NCBI GenBank assembly: GCA_963920575.1
Contig: OY986973.1
Coordinates: 9,768,607-9,832,606, forward strand
DNA from: Narthecium ossifragum
Taxonomy: Eukaryota > Streptophyta > Magnoliopsida > Dioscoreales > Nartheciaceae
DNA length: 64,000 nt
Direction of reading: 5' to 3'
Shown here: positions 45,483 through 56,632 of the stretch, piece by piece
Layout of the letters: the number at the start of each line of letters is the position of its first letter
How positions within the stretch are numbered: position 1 is the stretch's first letter
Notes under the pieces: model-generated
Databases searched by the model: none
Told to the model about the DNA's origin: nothing
What the model saw: the letters and a program-made list of their open reading frames with translations, nothing else
Translations under genes and position numbers: made by a program

Positions 45483-46898
45483 AAAAGGCAACGGCGCTAA
45501 AAATTGATCGCTTACAAACGCGTCGTTAAAAACGTTGCAAACTCAATCAAGAATAAAATTTATAAACCCTTATTCAAAATACTAAACTATAGGGTAGAAT
45601 AGTGATGAAATACGGGATCGAACCACAGGAAAAACTTTGATTACGAAGGAGAAATCAGAATTAAATGTCGGAACTCTAAACCTAAAGCAAAAAGGATTGA
45701 TTTGGGTTTTAGAAACTTATTAATTAAAACTAATTAAGAAAGCGATGTAAAAAGATTGAAATATATTAATGAGAGAAAACCCAGGGATTACTCAATCCAC
45801 TTTAGTTTCACTTCCTGTATTCTCTAGTTATCCTCTTATTTTCTTATCTAGACATTATAGATTCACAGCTTCTTAAGCTTACATAAATCTCTAAAAGAAG
45901 GAGAGTGTTTTCCAAAGGCATATTTTATCTTCGATTAGCATAGATTGTCTTCAGGGTAAGCTTAGCACAAGCTATCATCACTAAGCATAAAATATCTCAT
46001 CGGTCATTCACAAACCACATAAAAATCATCCTATATATCTCTACCATCAATTACCGAAATCAAGTAGGACTAAAAATACGTCAAGGAACTCTGTTCCCTC
46101 AACTCATTTATCATTAAAACCAAATCTATAAGATCATGTCCAGAAAAAGAATACAAGATTCAACTAGAAAAATACAAGGAAGATCTACTAAAGCTTCATG
46201 AGATCCCTAAGTATAGAAATTAGCCACTCATCTTTGTGATGGAAGCCATAGATTCGATGAAGAACGATTGGGATCCACGTTGTAGCTCCATCTTTTCCAG
46301 AGAATCTTCCAAACCCTAATTCTCTTTTTTCTCTCTATGGGGACCTCCAATTTTCGGCCAGCAAACACCTTCTTATAGGTGTATTCCCGGAATTAGGGTT
46401 TTGGGTTGAGTTGGACCTCTAGTGCAACTCGGATTTCCTAGTTTAATTCTGAGAGCCTCTTTCGGTCGCGACTGGGTTCAACATGAAAGCTGTAGATTAT
46501 GAAGTCTTCTGTCCTGTACCGAGAATTTGACATTATTTGGACTTATCTGGAATATTTGGCGAATATTCTCCTGAGCATCTGTTTATCTTCATATTCTTGA
46601 AAACTGCTATTCATTTGTCCCGAATCTCGTACAGTGTCCAACATGAAAGTTGTTCATCTTGAAGTCTTCTATAAGTCACCCAAATTTCAAGAATTTAGGA
46701 TTTATCTGGAGAATTTGGTGAATTTTTTTCAAACTGATAGTGGAGCGGCTTAATTTCCACATATTAGTCTTTTTCTGTATTTTCTAACTTGAATCTTCAT
46801 TAAACCTTAAATCAATTAACAAACTATCAAATACAAACACTCTCGGGCTAACAAATGTAAATTAAGGGGTTTAAGTATGAATAATTAGTGACTCATCA
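45483..46898 (-). repeat. Athila 5' LTR (45505-46898) with adjoining PBS
   Basis: Plus-strand ends TGATCGCTTAC and AGTGACTCATCA. On the minus strand the LTR is followed by TTTTTAGCGCCGTTGCCTTT (45502-45483), a mutated Asp-tRNA PBS. The interior includes a TATA-like stretch near 46371 and no palindrome array. Confidence 0.88.
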
Positions 46899-47425
46899 TT
46901 GGTATTGTGTATTCTTTTAGATAGAGTTAGGGCTTTGTTCCGATGAACTTTTGCTATGCGTTGTCTGTAGTGACAGCCGATATCATATACTCTTAGGTTT
47001 GGGTTGGATGAAGTTAGAACTATAATAAGGAAGAATCAATCGTAGGAAGAGACATTTATATATTTTGTTAGATTCATAATTCCATATCTTTCGGTTAAGG
47101 TGGTTGAGATGTGAATCCCTTAACTGAGTATTGAATGAACCGTTGGTAGAAGAAGAACCTAAGTCCGAGTGAAGTGATTCCCGATGCCTAGCCTTATCAA
47201 AATCCTGATATCTTTAGTTAACCTTACATTATAATTAAATCCTTTGATCTAATTTAGTTAATTCTTAAGTTCTCGTTTGTCTTCAATTCATTGTTATTTG
47301 TGTTTTGGATATTTTCTACTTGTCTCTCTGTGGGTTCGACCTCTCTTATGTTATGCTACACTGCCCCGCTGTGTTGTGACACATTTGAGCGATATCAAAA
47401 AATTGACGCCGTTGCCAGGGAGACG
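46899..47425 (+). repeat. 5' LTR remnant of Athila-C with PBS
   Basis: Only the last 499 bp remain, ending TGAGCGATATCA at 47397. The PBS TGACGCCGTTGCCAGGGA follows at about 47403-47420, two or three changes from the Athila consensus. The U3 with promoter is lost at the left. Confidence 0.88.
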
Positions 47426-47623
47426 GTTCAGAAAAGCGCCAGAATCATCAGATCACGATGATTGAAGACATCGAATGTGGTAACTTTGTTCCTTTTTCTT
47501 TGGATTCTTATTTCTTTTTCCTTAGTTTTCTTTATTTTCTTTTTAGTTTTATTTGAAATTTTCGTTTTATTTTTACTTGCTGGAAAAAAAAACTGACTGA
47601 AAAAAAAAACAAAAAAAAAGAGG

Positions 47624-48220
47624 ATGGAAAATGAATTATATCAAGACTATTTGAAGTCATGTTCTATGAAGTCGAGAGATGGAATGTCTCAAACAACAGT
47701 TCGTAAAAAAAGTATATACAAATTGAGGGAGGAGAATATAATGAGTCATGTTTCTGTCAATGAGTATCTTCCTAATTATATGATTAACGCATTGAAAAGA
47801 AAGATTTCATCCTTTGCACAAAAGGATGATGAGACATTATGTGTTGCATGGCAGCGATTTAACAGTTTAATAGTTTCATGCCCTCAACATGATTATGCTA
47901 GTTGGCGTTTAGTTAGCTATTTTTATTATGGATTAACTGAGCATGAACGTCAAATTCTTGAAACAAGATGCAATGGTGAGTTTTTGCAGATTGATCCAGA
48001 TGAAGCTATGAAGCACTTAAATGAGCTTGTGGAGACGACTTATACACAGACAGTTCTGGGGCGTTGGGATGATTATCATGGTCATATCGATGCCAAATCC
48101 TACAAGCATCCCAATGTCGCCTTAACGTCCAACAGCTATTTGCAACACAATGAGCCTTTCTACTCTTATCCTAGTGCTTATGATGATTATGTGCATGATA
48201 CTTATGTTACTACATCCTAG
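47624..48220 (+). pseudogene. Athila-C Gag fragment
   Basis: MENELYQDYLKSC starts at 47624, about 230 nt past the LTR. The recognisable part is KRKISSFAQKDDETLCVAWQ, CPQHDYASWRLVSYFYYGL, RCNGEFLQIDPDEAMKHLNE, corresponding to the middle of Athila Gag (compare 44480-44200). The usual N-terminal third (IRNY...PWITALPFFYG region) is missing, and after a His/Tyr-rich tail the frame stops at TAG 48220. Confidence 0.82.
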
Positions 48221-48223
48221 GAT

Positions 48224-48754
48224 GTGCATGTTGATGAGCCTAGCATGTATGATGCATGTGTCGATGACTTTAGTGCTTGTGATGCATACATCCATGATTT
48301 TAATGCTTATGGTGCACATGCTCAAGATGTTCATGTTGATGATGCATATGCTCATGATTGTAGTGCTAGTGTGCATGTTCAAAATTCTAGTCCTATTGAT
48401 ACACAAGCTATTGATTCTAATGTGTGTGATGCATATACACATAATTTTAGCGCTCATATACATGTTCACGATACTAACAGTCACTATGTATATGCTCATG
48501 ATTCCAATGTTAGTAATGCACATGTTCATGCCTCTGATGTTGAAGATGCACATGTTTCTGCTCAACTTTCTGTGGCAGAGATTTTGGACTTACTTAAGGA
48601 GGCTAAAACTAAGCCTAATTTTGACTCTTTCATTGTGCAGTTACTTATGAAGGATGAGGAGAAGGCACACCAACTATGCGAGGTAATCACATCTTTCAGC
48701 GTGCATGAACTCGGATGGACAAATCAGTTGGAAGAAGACAAAGTACTCCAGTAA
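48224..48754 (+). pseudogene. Asp/Ala/His repeat protein of Athila-C, function unknown
   Basis: Reads on from Gag after one TAG: a 120-residue low-complexity stretch of imperfect short repeats (DACVDDFSACDAYIHDFNAY, HVHDTNSHYVYAHD) built on GATGCATATGTTCATGATT-like DNA, then a more ordinary C-terminus SVAEILDLLKEAKTKPNFD and MKDEEKAHQLCEVITSF. I do not recognise a domain. It occupies the place of the Gag tail. Confidence 0.5.
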
Positions 48755-48874
48755 GGGCCGACCAGCAGTGAGGAAGATCCGGACGACTACCAAGACCACC
48801 ATGACAATGTATTTGTTGAACCTCCATCAGCTGAACTTCAAGTCATTGCTTCTAAGTCACGAGGTATATTTCCT

Positions 48875-49276
48875 GTGTTTATTTCATCTCCTTGGATAGT
48901 TAGGAAGAACATGACCTTGATAGATACTTTTAGACTTCGACGGATTTATTTCAGATTTTGTGATCTTAGCATCCTTGACCACGAGCATGATGACACTATT
49001 GATAGGTCATTGGATGAGTCACTGACACTTGAGTACAATGATGACACATATTTCTATTTGAGAGATCCAACTATCTTGTTTATTGGTGTTAGAATGCAAA
49101 AGTTAGTTCTCCCACTTGTAATATGCTACTTGGATTCACATGGTGAATTGCCCTTGGTGATACCACTAAGGTTAACCCTTCAGATCATGGCACTTACTCA
49201 TTTTGCATATCATCGTGCTAGGGCACGGTCGCCAAGGACGCGGTTAAAAATCCTTGTCTTATATATAGTAGTTTAG
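48875..49276 (+). pseudogene. Unrecognised ORF between Gag tail and RNase H end of Athila-C
   Basis: 134 residues open (MFISSPWIVRKNMTLIDTF ...), with a His/Asp-rich middle and a hydrophobic patch (LVLPLVICYL). No protease or RT motif can be seen, though this is where they should lie. Probably element-derived; may be non-coding. Confidence 0.25.
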
Positions 49277-49389
49277 TTTCCTCGATTTGCTTTCTTGTAT
49301 GCTTGAAAATGCTTGAGTTATTTTTATATTGTGTGCTTGTATGTTTGCTTTTGTCTTCGGTTTGTTTTGCTTTTTTTTTAGGTGTCGAG

Positions 49390-50345
49390 GAGTCCCCGCT
49401 TTCCCTTTGAGAACGTAGTTGCTGATCACCTGTCAAGATTAATGGTGGAAGTATGGAAAATGACCCACCAATCATGGATGACTCTTCGTTGATGAGCAAC
49501 TCTTTTCAGTTGCACGACTGCCCTGGTATGCGCATATTGTCAATTATTTGGCGACATGTGAGATCCCTTCCTTTTGGAGTGCGTAGGATAAGCGTAGATT
49601 TTTTGTTGAGGTAAAGAAATTTTATTGGGATGATCCTTGTCTGTTTAAGTATTGTCCTGATTAGATTATCGCCGTTGTGTCCCTGATTATGAAATAGAAA
49701 GCATCATTACATTCTGTCACTCTCATGCATGTGGAGGTCATTTTTCGATAGAAAAAAACTGCTGCTAAAATTCTTCAATGTGGTTTTTACTGACCTACTA
49801 TATTTCATGATGTTAACATTTTCTGCAGATCCTGTGATGGATGCCTAACATTAGGAGCTTTATCTAGGAGACATATGATGCCTTTGAACCACATTCAAGC
49901 TGTAGAGATTTTTGATTGTTGGGGTATAGACTTTATGGGACCCTTTCCTTCTTCTTTTGGCTATTTATATATATTGTTGGCTGTGGAGTACGTGTCTAAG
50001 TGGGTGCAGGTTATTGCATGTAGGAATAATGATCATTCCACTGTCATCGAGTTTTTTAAAGAGCATATTTTGTCTAAATTTGGTACTCCTACGGTTATTA
50101 TTAGTGACCAAGGATCGCATTTTTGTAACCGCTCTTTTGAGACTTTGATGCGCAGGTATGGAGTCACACATAAGGTTTCCACTGATTATCATCCACAGAC
50201 GAATGGCCAAGCTGAATTAGCCAATAGAGAGATAAAGCAAATCCTGGAAAAGACAGTGAGCCCAAACCGAAAAGACTGGTCCTTGAGGCTATCAGACGCG
50301 TTGTGGGCATATCGCACTGCCTACAAGACGATCCTGGGGATGTCG
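49390..50345 (+). pseudogene. Athila-C RNase H end and integrase, 5' part
   Basis: Starts with the RNase H end FENVVADHLSRL (about 49410), then a link DEQLFSVARLPWYAHIVNYL, an HHCC zinc finger (FCHSHACGGHF, CRSCDGC; about 49708-49843), IFDCWGIDFMGPF with the first Asp (about 49910), TVIISDQGSHFCNRSFE with the second Asp and NGQAELANREIKQIL with the Glu. The DDE triad is intact. Stops at 49588, 49663 and 49793 and a shift near 49480 lie in the N-terminal half. Broken at 50345 by a solo LTR exactly within ILGMSPFRLVYGKP. Confidence 0.92.
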
Positions 50346-50566
50346 TGTGAGGGCCCGTCCCTCTGACCTGGCTCGACCGCGTGGGTCGAGAGCCGGTTTC
50401 CTGTTGGTTTGGTTCCGCGTCGGGCACGATCTGGCGATCGTGTGGCGGTTTGGACCCCGGGGGCATTTTGGTAAATATGCCCTCTGGTGGTCGGTTTCAC
50501 ACCCGCGTTCCACACACTGCCTTGGATTGATGTATGTGTTTGATTAGAATCCCTAGGTTGCGTCCG

Positions 50567-50638
50567 ATCGGAGGATCGGAGCTCGATCGGGAAAGATCGA
50601 ATCGGACGGCTGAGATAGATCCGGAGTTTCTATATAAG
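50567..50638 (+). promoter_or_regulatory. Tekay-B LTR promoter: GATC/TCGA sites plus TATA box
   Basis: CCGATCGGAGGATCGGAGC and GAGCTCGATCGGGAAAGATC sites lie about 20-60 bp upstream of TATATAAG at 50631-50638. The pyrimidine-rich region after it resembles a transcription start leader. Confidence 0.6.
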
Positions 50639-51278
50639 CCATGTCCCTTTCTTCTCTTTCCTTCTCTTCTTCTCCTATCGTTTTCTTCCCCTCTCTCTCC
50701 TTCAGCTGAGCTAGGGTTTGGAGACTTGGGTTTCGGAGCGCGAATCTTGACGGCTTGACCGGCTGGACGCGTGGAGGAGCTACCCTACTTGCTCAAGTAG
50801 GTGTTTCTACCTCGATCCTTGGATCGGGTTCTCCTAGGATAGGATTATTGCTCTTTTGCTATAGGAATACATGTTAGAATGCTATGTAGCTCTTTGTGCA
50901 TGTAGTGTGAAGGATTAGAAGTATTCCTATCTGGCTTTTTCCGTATTCTAACGGTTGGTTTCCGTATTATCGCCGTTTTGTCGGTTTTCGTCCATTTGGA
51001 CCTAGATAGGAGATTTAACCGTCAAAAACTGGATTTCTTCATTCCATTAGCTTCCCCATTGTTAAATACACTTGCTTGCAAAATTTCATCTTATTCCAAC
51101 TTGATTTGATCCTTGAAATCCAAGAAAATGGATTCCCGACATTATTTTGAAGAACTGTGCCTGAGGCTCGACGGTCGATCGGTGCATCGACCGTCAAGCG
51201 TTGATACGCTCCTTCGGGGCTCGACGGTCGATCGGTGCATCGACCGTCAAGTATTGTTTTACTCTTTCTGGGCCTGGC

Positions 51279-53604
51279 TGTCGCGCCCCGACCCGCCGAG
51301 CGCACCCGGGCCGGGGGCCGCAAGGGGAAGACACCTACAACTACCAGCCTCGACTGGCGGAAACAGCCGAGACAAAGGCCCAGCTGGCGGAAACAGCTGG
51401 ACACCACAGAGAAAGAGCGAAGCAGGAAACAAAAGCTAACAACATCTATTACAAACACATAATAGAGTTACAACAGGAGAAACCTAGATACAACAGATCT
51501 AGAACAAGGGGTAAACAGTCCCCAAAAAAGAAAGCAAGCCACACTGCCCACCGGGGTCTCCACGAAGGCGCAGACAAAGCCATCCTGACCCTCAGACATG
51601 GTCAGGAGCCGCCGCGCTGCCACTGGACGACCGACGGGGCAACGGTTGGGAGAACCGGGCACCAGCACCTGCAACAAACACAGTCCAGGTAGGCATGAGC
51701 AACAGCTCAGCAGGGTCCCACTCCACAACCCCCACAAGAAAGGCAAACCCCAAGACCAACCCTGAAGCCAAGTGCTGAGGCTTGCCAAGGATCCCATAAA
51801 TCCTATCGATAACCCGAAGGGTCCCTGTCCCGAGTACGTCTCCGACTGCCACTGTCTAGGGATGGACAAACTCCGACTGTCCCTGACACAGGGTGGACAT
51901 GACGCTACTGGTATGACACCCTTCCCCAAGCGGGACCTCCACACTTGGCGGAACGACCGAGGTTACGACAACCACCTCCCAGCACTCCAAGCCACAGAGC
52001 CACGATCCCTGACTCCCGACCAGGCACTAAGTCTAAGGACTGCCAAGGTTCCATAACCCTATCGATGCCCCAAGGGCTCCCGACATGAACCTTGTTCATC
52101 ACCCTAAGCACCCAACAGGGGAAAAGGTTCCATGCGGGATCACCCTCTGCACTAACAGAGGAACAGAACCGTGCAGGACACCTCCACTTAGCACCTGGGT
52201 ATGGAGTACAAGGGGGAAAAACACCCACCCAAACTAGCCTAGAATGTCTAATGCACAGTTAAGCAAAACATGGCAGATAGATATAAAGCTGTAAACAAGC
52301 AACAAGGCAAAGGCACACCTTCGGCCCATTTATACTAAACACTCCCGAGGGTCATGACTCCCTCGGTTCACCACAAAGCGGTAAAGGGCATACCTTCAGC
52401 CCATTTATTCTAAGCACCCCGAGAGACATCACCCTCTCGGTTCAACCACAGAGCTGTAAACATTCACGCATAAATCACTACAGGATAAACCCCGAGGGTA
52501 AAACCGTAAAGACCATTTACATGCGAAGCCCTGCGGGCAAAACAGCATTTAAAACAAGTAAAACCCTCTCTGCTGCTCAAAGGATCGATCCTTCCCGAAG
52601 GGAGGATCGATCACCCAAGAAACAGTGAGCCTCCCTCACTGTCGAGCCAAAGAAGATCGATCACTCCTTCCAAGGAGATCGATCTTTTTGGTGACAGAGG
52701 GCACCCTTCCAGTCGCTCCAAGGAAGATCGATCCTTCTCCCAGGAAGAACGATCATTCTCGGGACGAAGGGTAACCAGGCTGACCCAAGCCTCATGATCG
52801 ATCTCCTCTCATAAGAAGATCGATCATGTGGCTGGGCGCAGCAACTAAAACCAGAGGATCGATCACTCCATCCAGGAAGATCGATCATGATGGGTTCCGA
52901 TGTACTTCCGGCCGGGAAAACCGCCGGAATACACAACCAAACCCCACCAAACTTGGTGGGCTGGTAGATCCAAGAACCACGAAGCTCCTCAAGGCTTCAA
53001 AACCGGAAAAACACCAACTCCACAAGGAGATCTAAAACGAAAACCAAAACCGGATTCAAAACCTTGGAAAACAACCGGAGTCTAGAATGAGAACCCTACC
53101 TCCTCAACGCAGCTTCGATCCACAAGTCCTACCCCAGGACCTTCCTCGCCTTGCCACGAACCCAACGAGCCTTCAAGCTCCCGGAAAGATGGCCGGAGGA
53201 GGAAGAACGGAGGAGGAGAAGGAGCGGTCTCAACCGGGGAAGAAACAGAGCCGCGCGAGGGAGAAGAAGAAGAGAGGAAGAAAGGAAGGGGGGAAAGGGC
53301 GGGTAAGGCCGGGGAAAAGCCGGCGAACCCGGGGAAAAGCCGGGGGAGGGGAGGGAAAGTCTTCCCTCCCCTGACAGGGGAAGCGACGGCCACCGCGGTG
53401 GCCGTCCTTCGAAAGCCACCGACAAGGACTTCCAGGCACAGGGAGGATCGATCCTCCATGACCAAAGGATCGATCATCCCTGCCCAGAAGTGCAAACTTG
53501 GGCTGGAAAACGGGCCCAAGCCCAGAACACCCAAGCTAGGGTCCACCTAACCTTCCTAACAAACACAACCATCAGCTATAGGAATAGAGGGGCAGGTCCT
53601 CACA
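51279..53604 (-). repeat. Solo Tekay LTR nested in the Tekay-B solo LTR
   Basis: 2326 bp, ends TGTCGCGCCCCGACCCGCC and CCTCACA, perfect target duplication CTGGC (51274-51278 and 53605-53609). It is the innermost layer of the nest. It carries class II palindromes at 52575-52890 and 53440-53480 and a purine-rich tract at 53170-53370. The many open frames are shadows. Confidence 0.93.
52575..53480 (-). promoter_or_regulatory. Class II palindrome arrays in innermost Tekay LTR
   Basis: GGATCGATCC, AGATCGATCT and TGATCGATC-type sites: two at 53440-53480 near the LTR start on the minus strand, and about a dozen at 52575-52890 further downstream. I could not find a convincing TATA box between them. 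Confidence 0.4.
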
Positions 53605-53870
53605 CTGGCGGTCGACCGTCGGATCGACCGTCGGGCTTTGTCGGGATTTTGGCCTCCCACGGTCGATCGATCGATCGACTGTGGGTTTTCTCTCTTTTTC
53701 ATCCCGCCTCACGGTCGACCGTCGGATCGACCGTCGCATCGTCCGTGAGGCTCTGTCTCGTTTTGGGCTCCCCACGGTCGATGGGCCGATCAACCGTCGC
53801 CCAGGTGGGTTTCCTCGTTTTGGCGTCACGGTCGATCGCTGGATCGACCGTGACATCGTCCGTGACCCCT
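53605..53870 (+). repeat. Class I palindrome array in Tekay-B LTR (second half)
   Basis: Pairs such as GGTCGACCGTCGGATCGACC, ACGGTCGACCGT and GGTCGATCGCTGGATCGACC continue the array begun at 51168-51255 on the other side of the nested LTR. It lies well downstream of the TATA box at 50631, so in transcribed LTR sequence. The motif is the one typical of the SIRE LTRs. Confidence 0.6.
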
Positions 53871-55110
53871 TGGACTTAGTTTTCTGGCTTTTCTTGGATG
53901 GATTTGATTTGTAATTAGTATCTAAGTATGTTGGGAAGAGTGTATGTGGATTTTATGGGGGTTTTCAAAGGAATTCCATCTGATTTGAGATCGATTCGAG
54001 TATTCTTTCCTTTTTGGGAAAATCTATGGTTTCACTTGCACTTAATACATTGTTGATTGTAGTTAAATGCTTAATTGGTTGCCTAACCATTAGCTAGCTA
54101 TGAGTGCTAGCTAATGAGGAATTGTGGAACCTTAACCTCTTGTCGGCGAGTGCCGAGGGCTATTGTATATCTGTTGGACTTATAACTGATGATGTGACAT
54201 GTAGAGACATCTAGGGTAGATGTTTGCCTAGACCCATGCATTGTGTGCATTAGAGGCATTTGAGGTTAGGCGGGCGATGGTTTGGGTCACCGATCCGAGG
54301 CTCTTAGGTAGCTCGGATCTAGCCTTAGGATCGTGGCTGGGTAGTCAGGTTTAGGGTGTGATTGTATGATCAAGTCTCATGTCTTTTGAGGATTCACGCT
54401 AGTTGACTCTGGTCAGTGTTTGAGGTTTAGAGGTCGTGTTGTCTTTCAAGGCCAAGTGCTAAGGATGCAATCGATGTGTTCCCGACGTGGTCCCCAGGCA
54501 GTGGTATCCCTGCTGGGTAAGGGTGATCCTGCATGGTATTGTTCCCCTGTCAGTGCTTAGGGTGATCTTGGTAACGTGTCCAAGAGAGAGGTTCATGACA
54601 GGAGCCCTTGGGACATCGATGGGTTATGGGACCCGTAGCATCCGTTAGACTTAAGCTGGGAGATAACACTGTTGTTGTTTTCCTCCTTTCAGTGTGCCGT
54701 AGAGTAGAACCCTACTGAGCTTATCGCTCACTCCTACCCGGGTTGCGTTTGCAGGTGCATGCGGCAGTTCTTCTTTAGTGGAGCCGGCAGGATCCGCCTT
54801 TGGCGGCGCGAGTACATCCAGAGGCGCTTGAGGTTGCTGGAGGATTACCTGTTGTACATTTTGATATATGTATATGTTGTAAACATTTTGAGGACTCTTG
54901 GGATTTTGTATAAATCTGTCGCTTGGGAGCTTTTGTATCAAATATGAACTGTACAACTTGATGTTATATGAATTGAATTTGTTTCGCCTCTGGAATACAA
55001 TTGTTTAAATTATCCGTCTTTTCCGCTTTGTATCGCGCCAATTGAAGATGAATAGTGTTAGGAACCCTCACGCCCCGTCCTGGATGGGTTTTCTGGGTCG
55101 GGGTGTGACA

Positions 55111-55511
55111 TGTCGCCATTTCGCCTAGTTTATGGAAAACCATGTCATCTTCCAGTTGAGTTAGAACATAAGGCATATTGAGCTATTAAGTCACTAAATT
55201 TTACTTTGGATGTTGCATGTCAGGAACGGAAACTCCAGCTGTCTGAACTGGAGGAACTCAGGAATGATGCTTATGAGAGTTCCAGGATATTCAAAGAAAA
55301 AACAAAGACCTACCACGACAAGCTGATCCTAAGGAAAACGTTTCAAGAAGGGCAACAAGCCTACATGTATGACGCGCGACTACACTTACATCCTGGGAAG
55401 CTGAGATCAAACTGGACAGGCCCCTTCACCCTTAGCAGAATATTTGAGAATGGGGTTGTGGAGATTGAAGACCCGAAGGATGGGAGGCTATTCAAGGCCA
55501 ATGGACAGTGA
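55111..55511 (+). pseudogene. Athila-C integrase, C-terminal part
   Basis: Resumes directly after the TGTCG duplication: PFRLVYGKPCHLPVELEHKA, YWAIKSLNFTLDVACQERKL, LSELEELRNDAYES, KTKTYHDKLILRKTF, GQQAYMYDARLHLHPGKLRS, WTGPFTLSRIFENGVVEIED, to a TGA at 55511. This is the GPF/GPY-containing C-terminal domain of Athila integrase, and it is uninterrupted. Confidence 0.93.
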
Positions 55512-56632
55512 TTGAAGCCAATCTCAGAGATGATTGGACCACCGTCTACCTTGCTTGAGAAATTCGGCCACCATGAGGAGCCTTGGGCAAGATTTCAGCT
55601 ATTTTGTCAGGTGGCCTCGCTCCTATTTAAATTTAGGATTCTTGTCTATTTTATTTAAAATTTAAACCCGCACCCTATTTTATTCTATTCTGATGATTAG
55701 CAAACATTGAGGACAATGTGAATTTCAGGTTGGGGGGTGTAGGCATACATGATCTCATGCATGCTACTTTATTGAGTTTAATAGTGTTGAATTGAGTATG
55801 TTGCTAGAACTTGTACATGAGCTGAAATTTTTATGCTTATTATACATGTTGCTTTCAGATGGATTGCCTATACATCGATTGCATGTGTGATAACCTGAAG
55901 GTAAAATATCATGTGACTCACACACGAACACTTTATGTGAAGTGGTAATTATACTTACTAGAGGAATGAGCATGGTATTGTCAACCTAGACCATGATTTC
56001 AGCATTAGCTAGTGTTGAGTATTGCATGCAGAGAAAAAAAAAAGTTCTGGAGCTTGATCAAGTTGTGCCTAAACGACTATTAGGTGATCTACTGAGTAAC
56101 CGGGTGTTCTTGCCTTAGGAAGTGGAGAGCTCACGTAAAAAGGTAGAACCACTGATAGCTTAAAAAAAACTATTCAGTGTTTTGCTAAGTAACCGGGTCT
56201 CTGCGCCTCAAGAAGCGGAGAGTGCTCGCGTAAAAAAGCAAAATGTCTGATAGTTGAAGAAAAAAAAAAGAAAAACAGAAAGAGCATGTTGTACTTAAAG
56301 TCTGAGGGTTGGATGATTGGTCATGAAGATAGTGGTGTGTTTGGACTAATTGTGGGTAAAAGTTGCTTCTGTACGTAACATTTATTTGTCACGTCACATG
56401 TGTTCTTCTGGATGGTGATTAGCATGTTTGAAGTGTAGAAGTTAATTTTATATGTTGGTAATATGTGTATGAGTATAAGAAGTTTTCATGCTCTGTACTA
56501 TATAAAACACTATTGACCTGATAAGGTAAAATTTTTGTCATGCATGTCTACAGCCTTAGACCGTTGGTGTGCTTAATTATATCTTATGCGCTTTGAATTG
56601 CTAGAGACTAGCAATAAGCTGGTTGGGGGGTG
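55512..56632 (+). other. Athila-C 3' non-coding region
   Basis: No gene seen. It begins with TGGCCTCGCTCCTATTTAAA, contains a GGTTGGGGGGTG-type sequence at about 55726-55740, the paired box at 56090-56250, and ends in the PPT CTGGTTGGGGGGTG (56619-56632). The earlier GGTTGGGGGGTG copy may be a second (central) PPT. Confidence 0.75.
56090..56250 (+). other. Paired Athila 3' box (diverged copy)
   Basis: AGTAACCGGG at 56095-56104 and again at 56188-56197 (period 93). Each is followed by a short hairpin-like stretch (TTGCCTTAGGAAGTGGAGAG; TGCGCCTCAAGAAGCGGAGA) and CTCACGTAAAA or CTCGCGTAAAA. The cores AGTAACCGGG and CGTAAAA are exactly kept although the sequence between has diverged from 40125-40275. 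Confidence 0.7.

Larger units (their letters stand above)
43926..46898 (-). mobile_element. Truncated Athila element: 5' LTR, leader and gag only
   Basis: Minus strand: LTR 46898-45505, PBS, about 440 bp leader, gag from 45067, stopping near 43935 against the host solo LTR. Pol and the 3' LTR are gone. The LTR abuts a mid-portion of an Athila-C LTR at 46899, so the element was inserted there, and a later deletion removed its 3' part, the left end of Athila-C and about 300 bp of the solo Tekay LTR. Confidence 0.85.
50346..55110 (+). repeat. Solo Tekay-B LTR in the integrase, itself interrupted
   Basis: Ends TGTGAGGGCCC (50346) and GGGTGTGACA (55110), perfect target duplication TGTCG (50341-50345 and 55111-55115). 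Pieces are 50346-51278 and 53610-55110, about 2.4 kb together. Same family as 16519 (inverse ends) and close to 22456-24537. It contains class III-like and class I palindromes (50567-50612, 51168-51255, 53605-53870). Confidence 0.93.

Noticed and set aside
48150..48650. Met/Leu-rich frames overlapping 48224-48754 on both strands
   Set aside because: Generated by the same ATG/CAT-rich short DNA repeat; the Asp/Ala/His frame is the one that continues Gag.
50164..50515. Minus-strand frames spanning the integrase and Tekay-B LTR boundary
   Set aside because: They cross an insertion junction proven by the TGTCG duplication, so cannot be a real gene.
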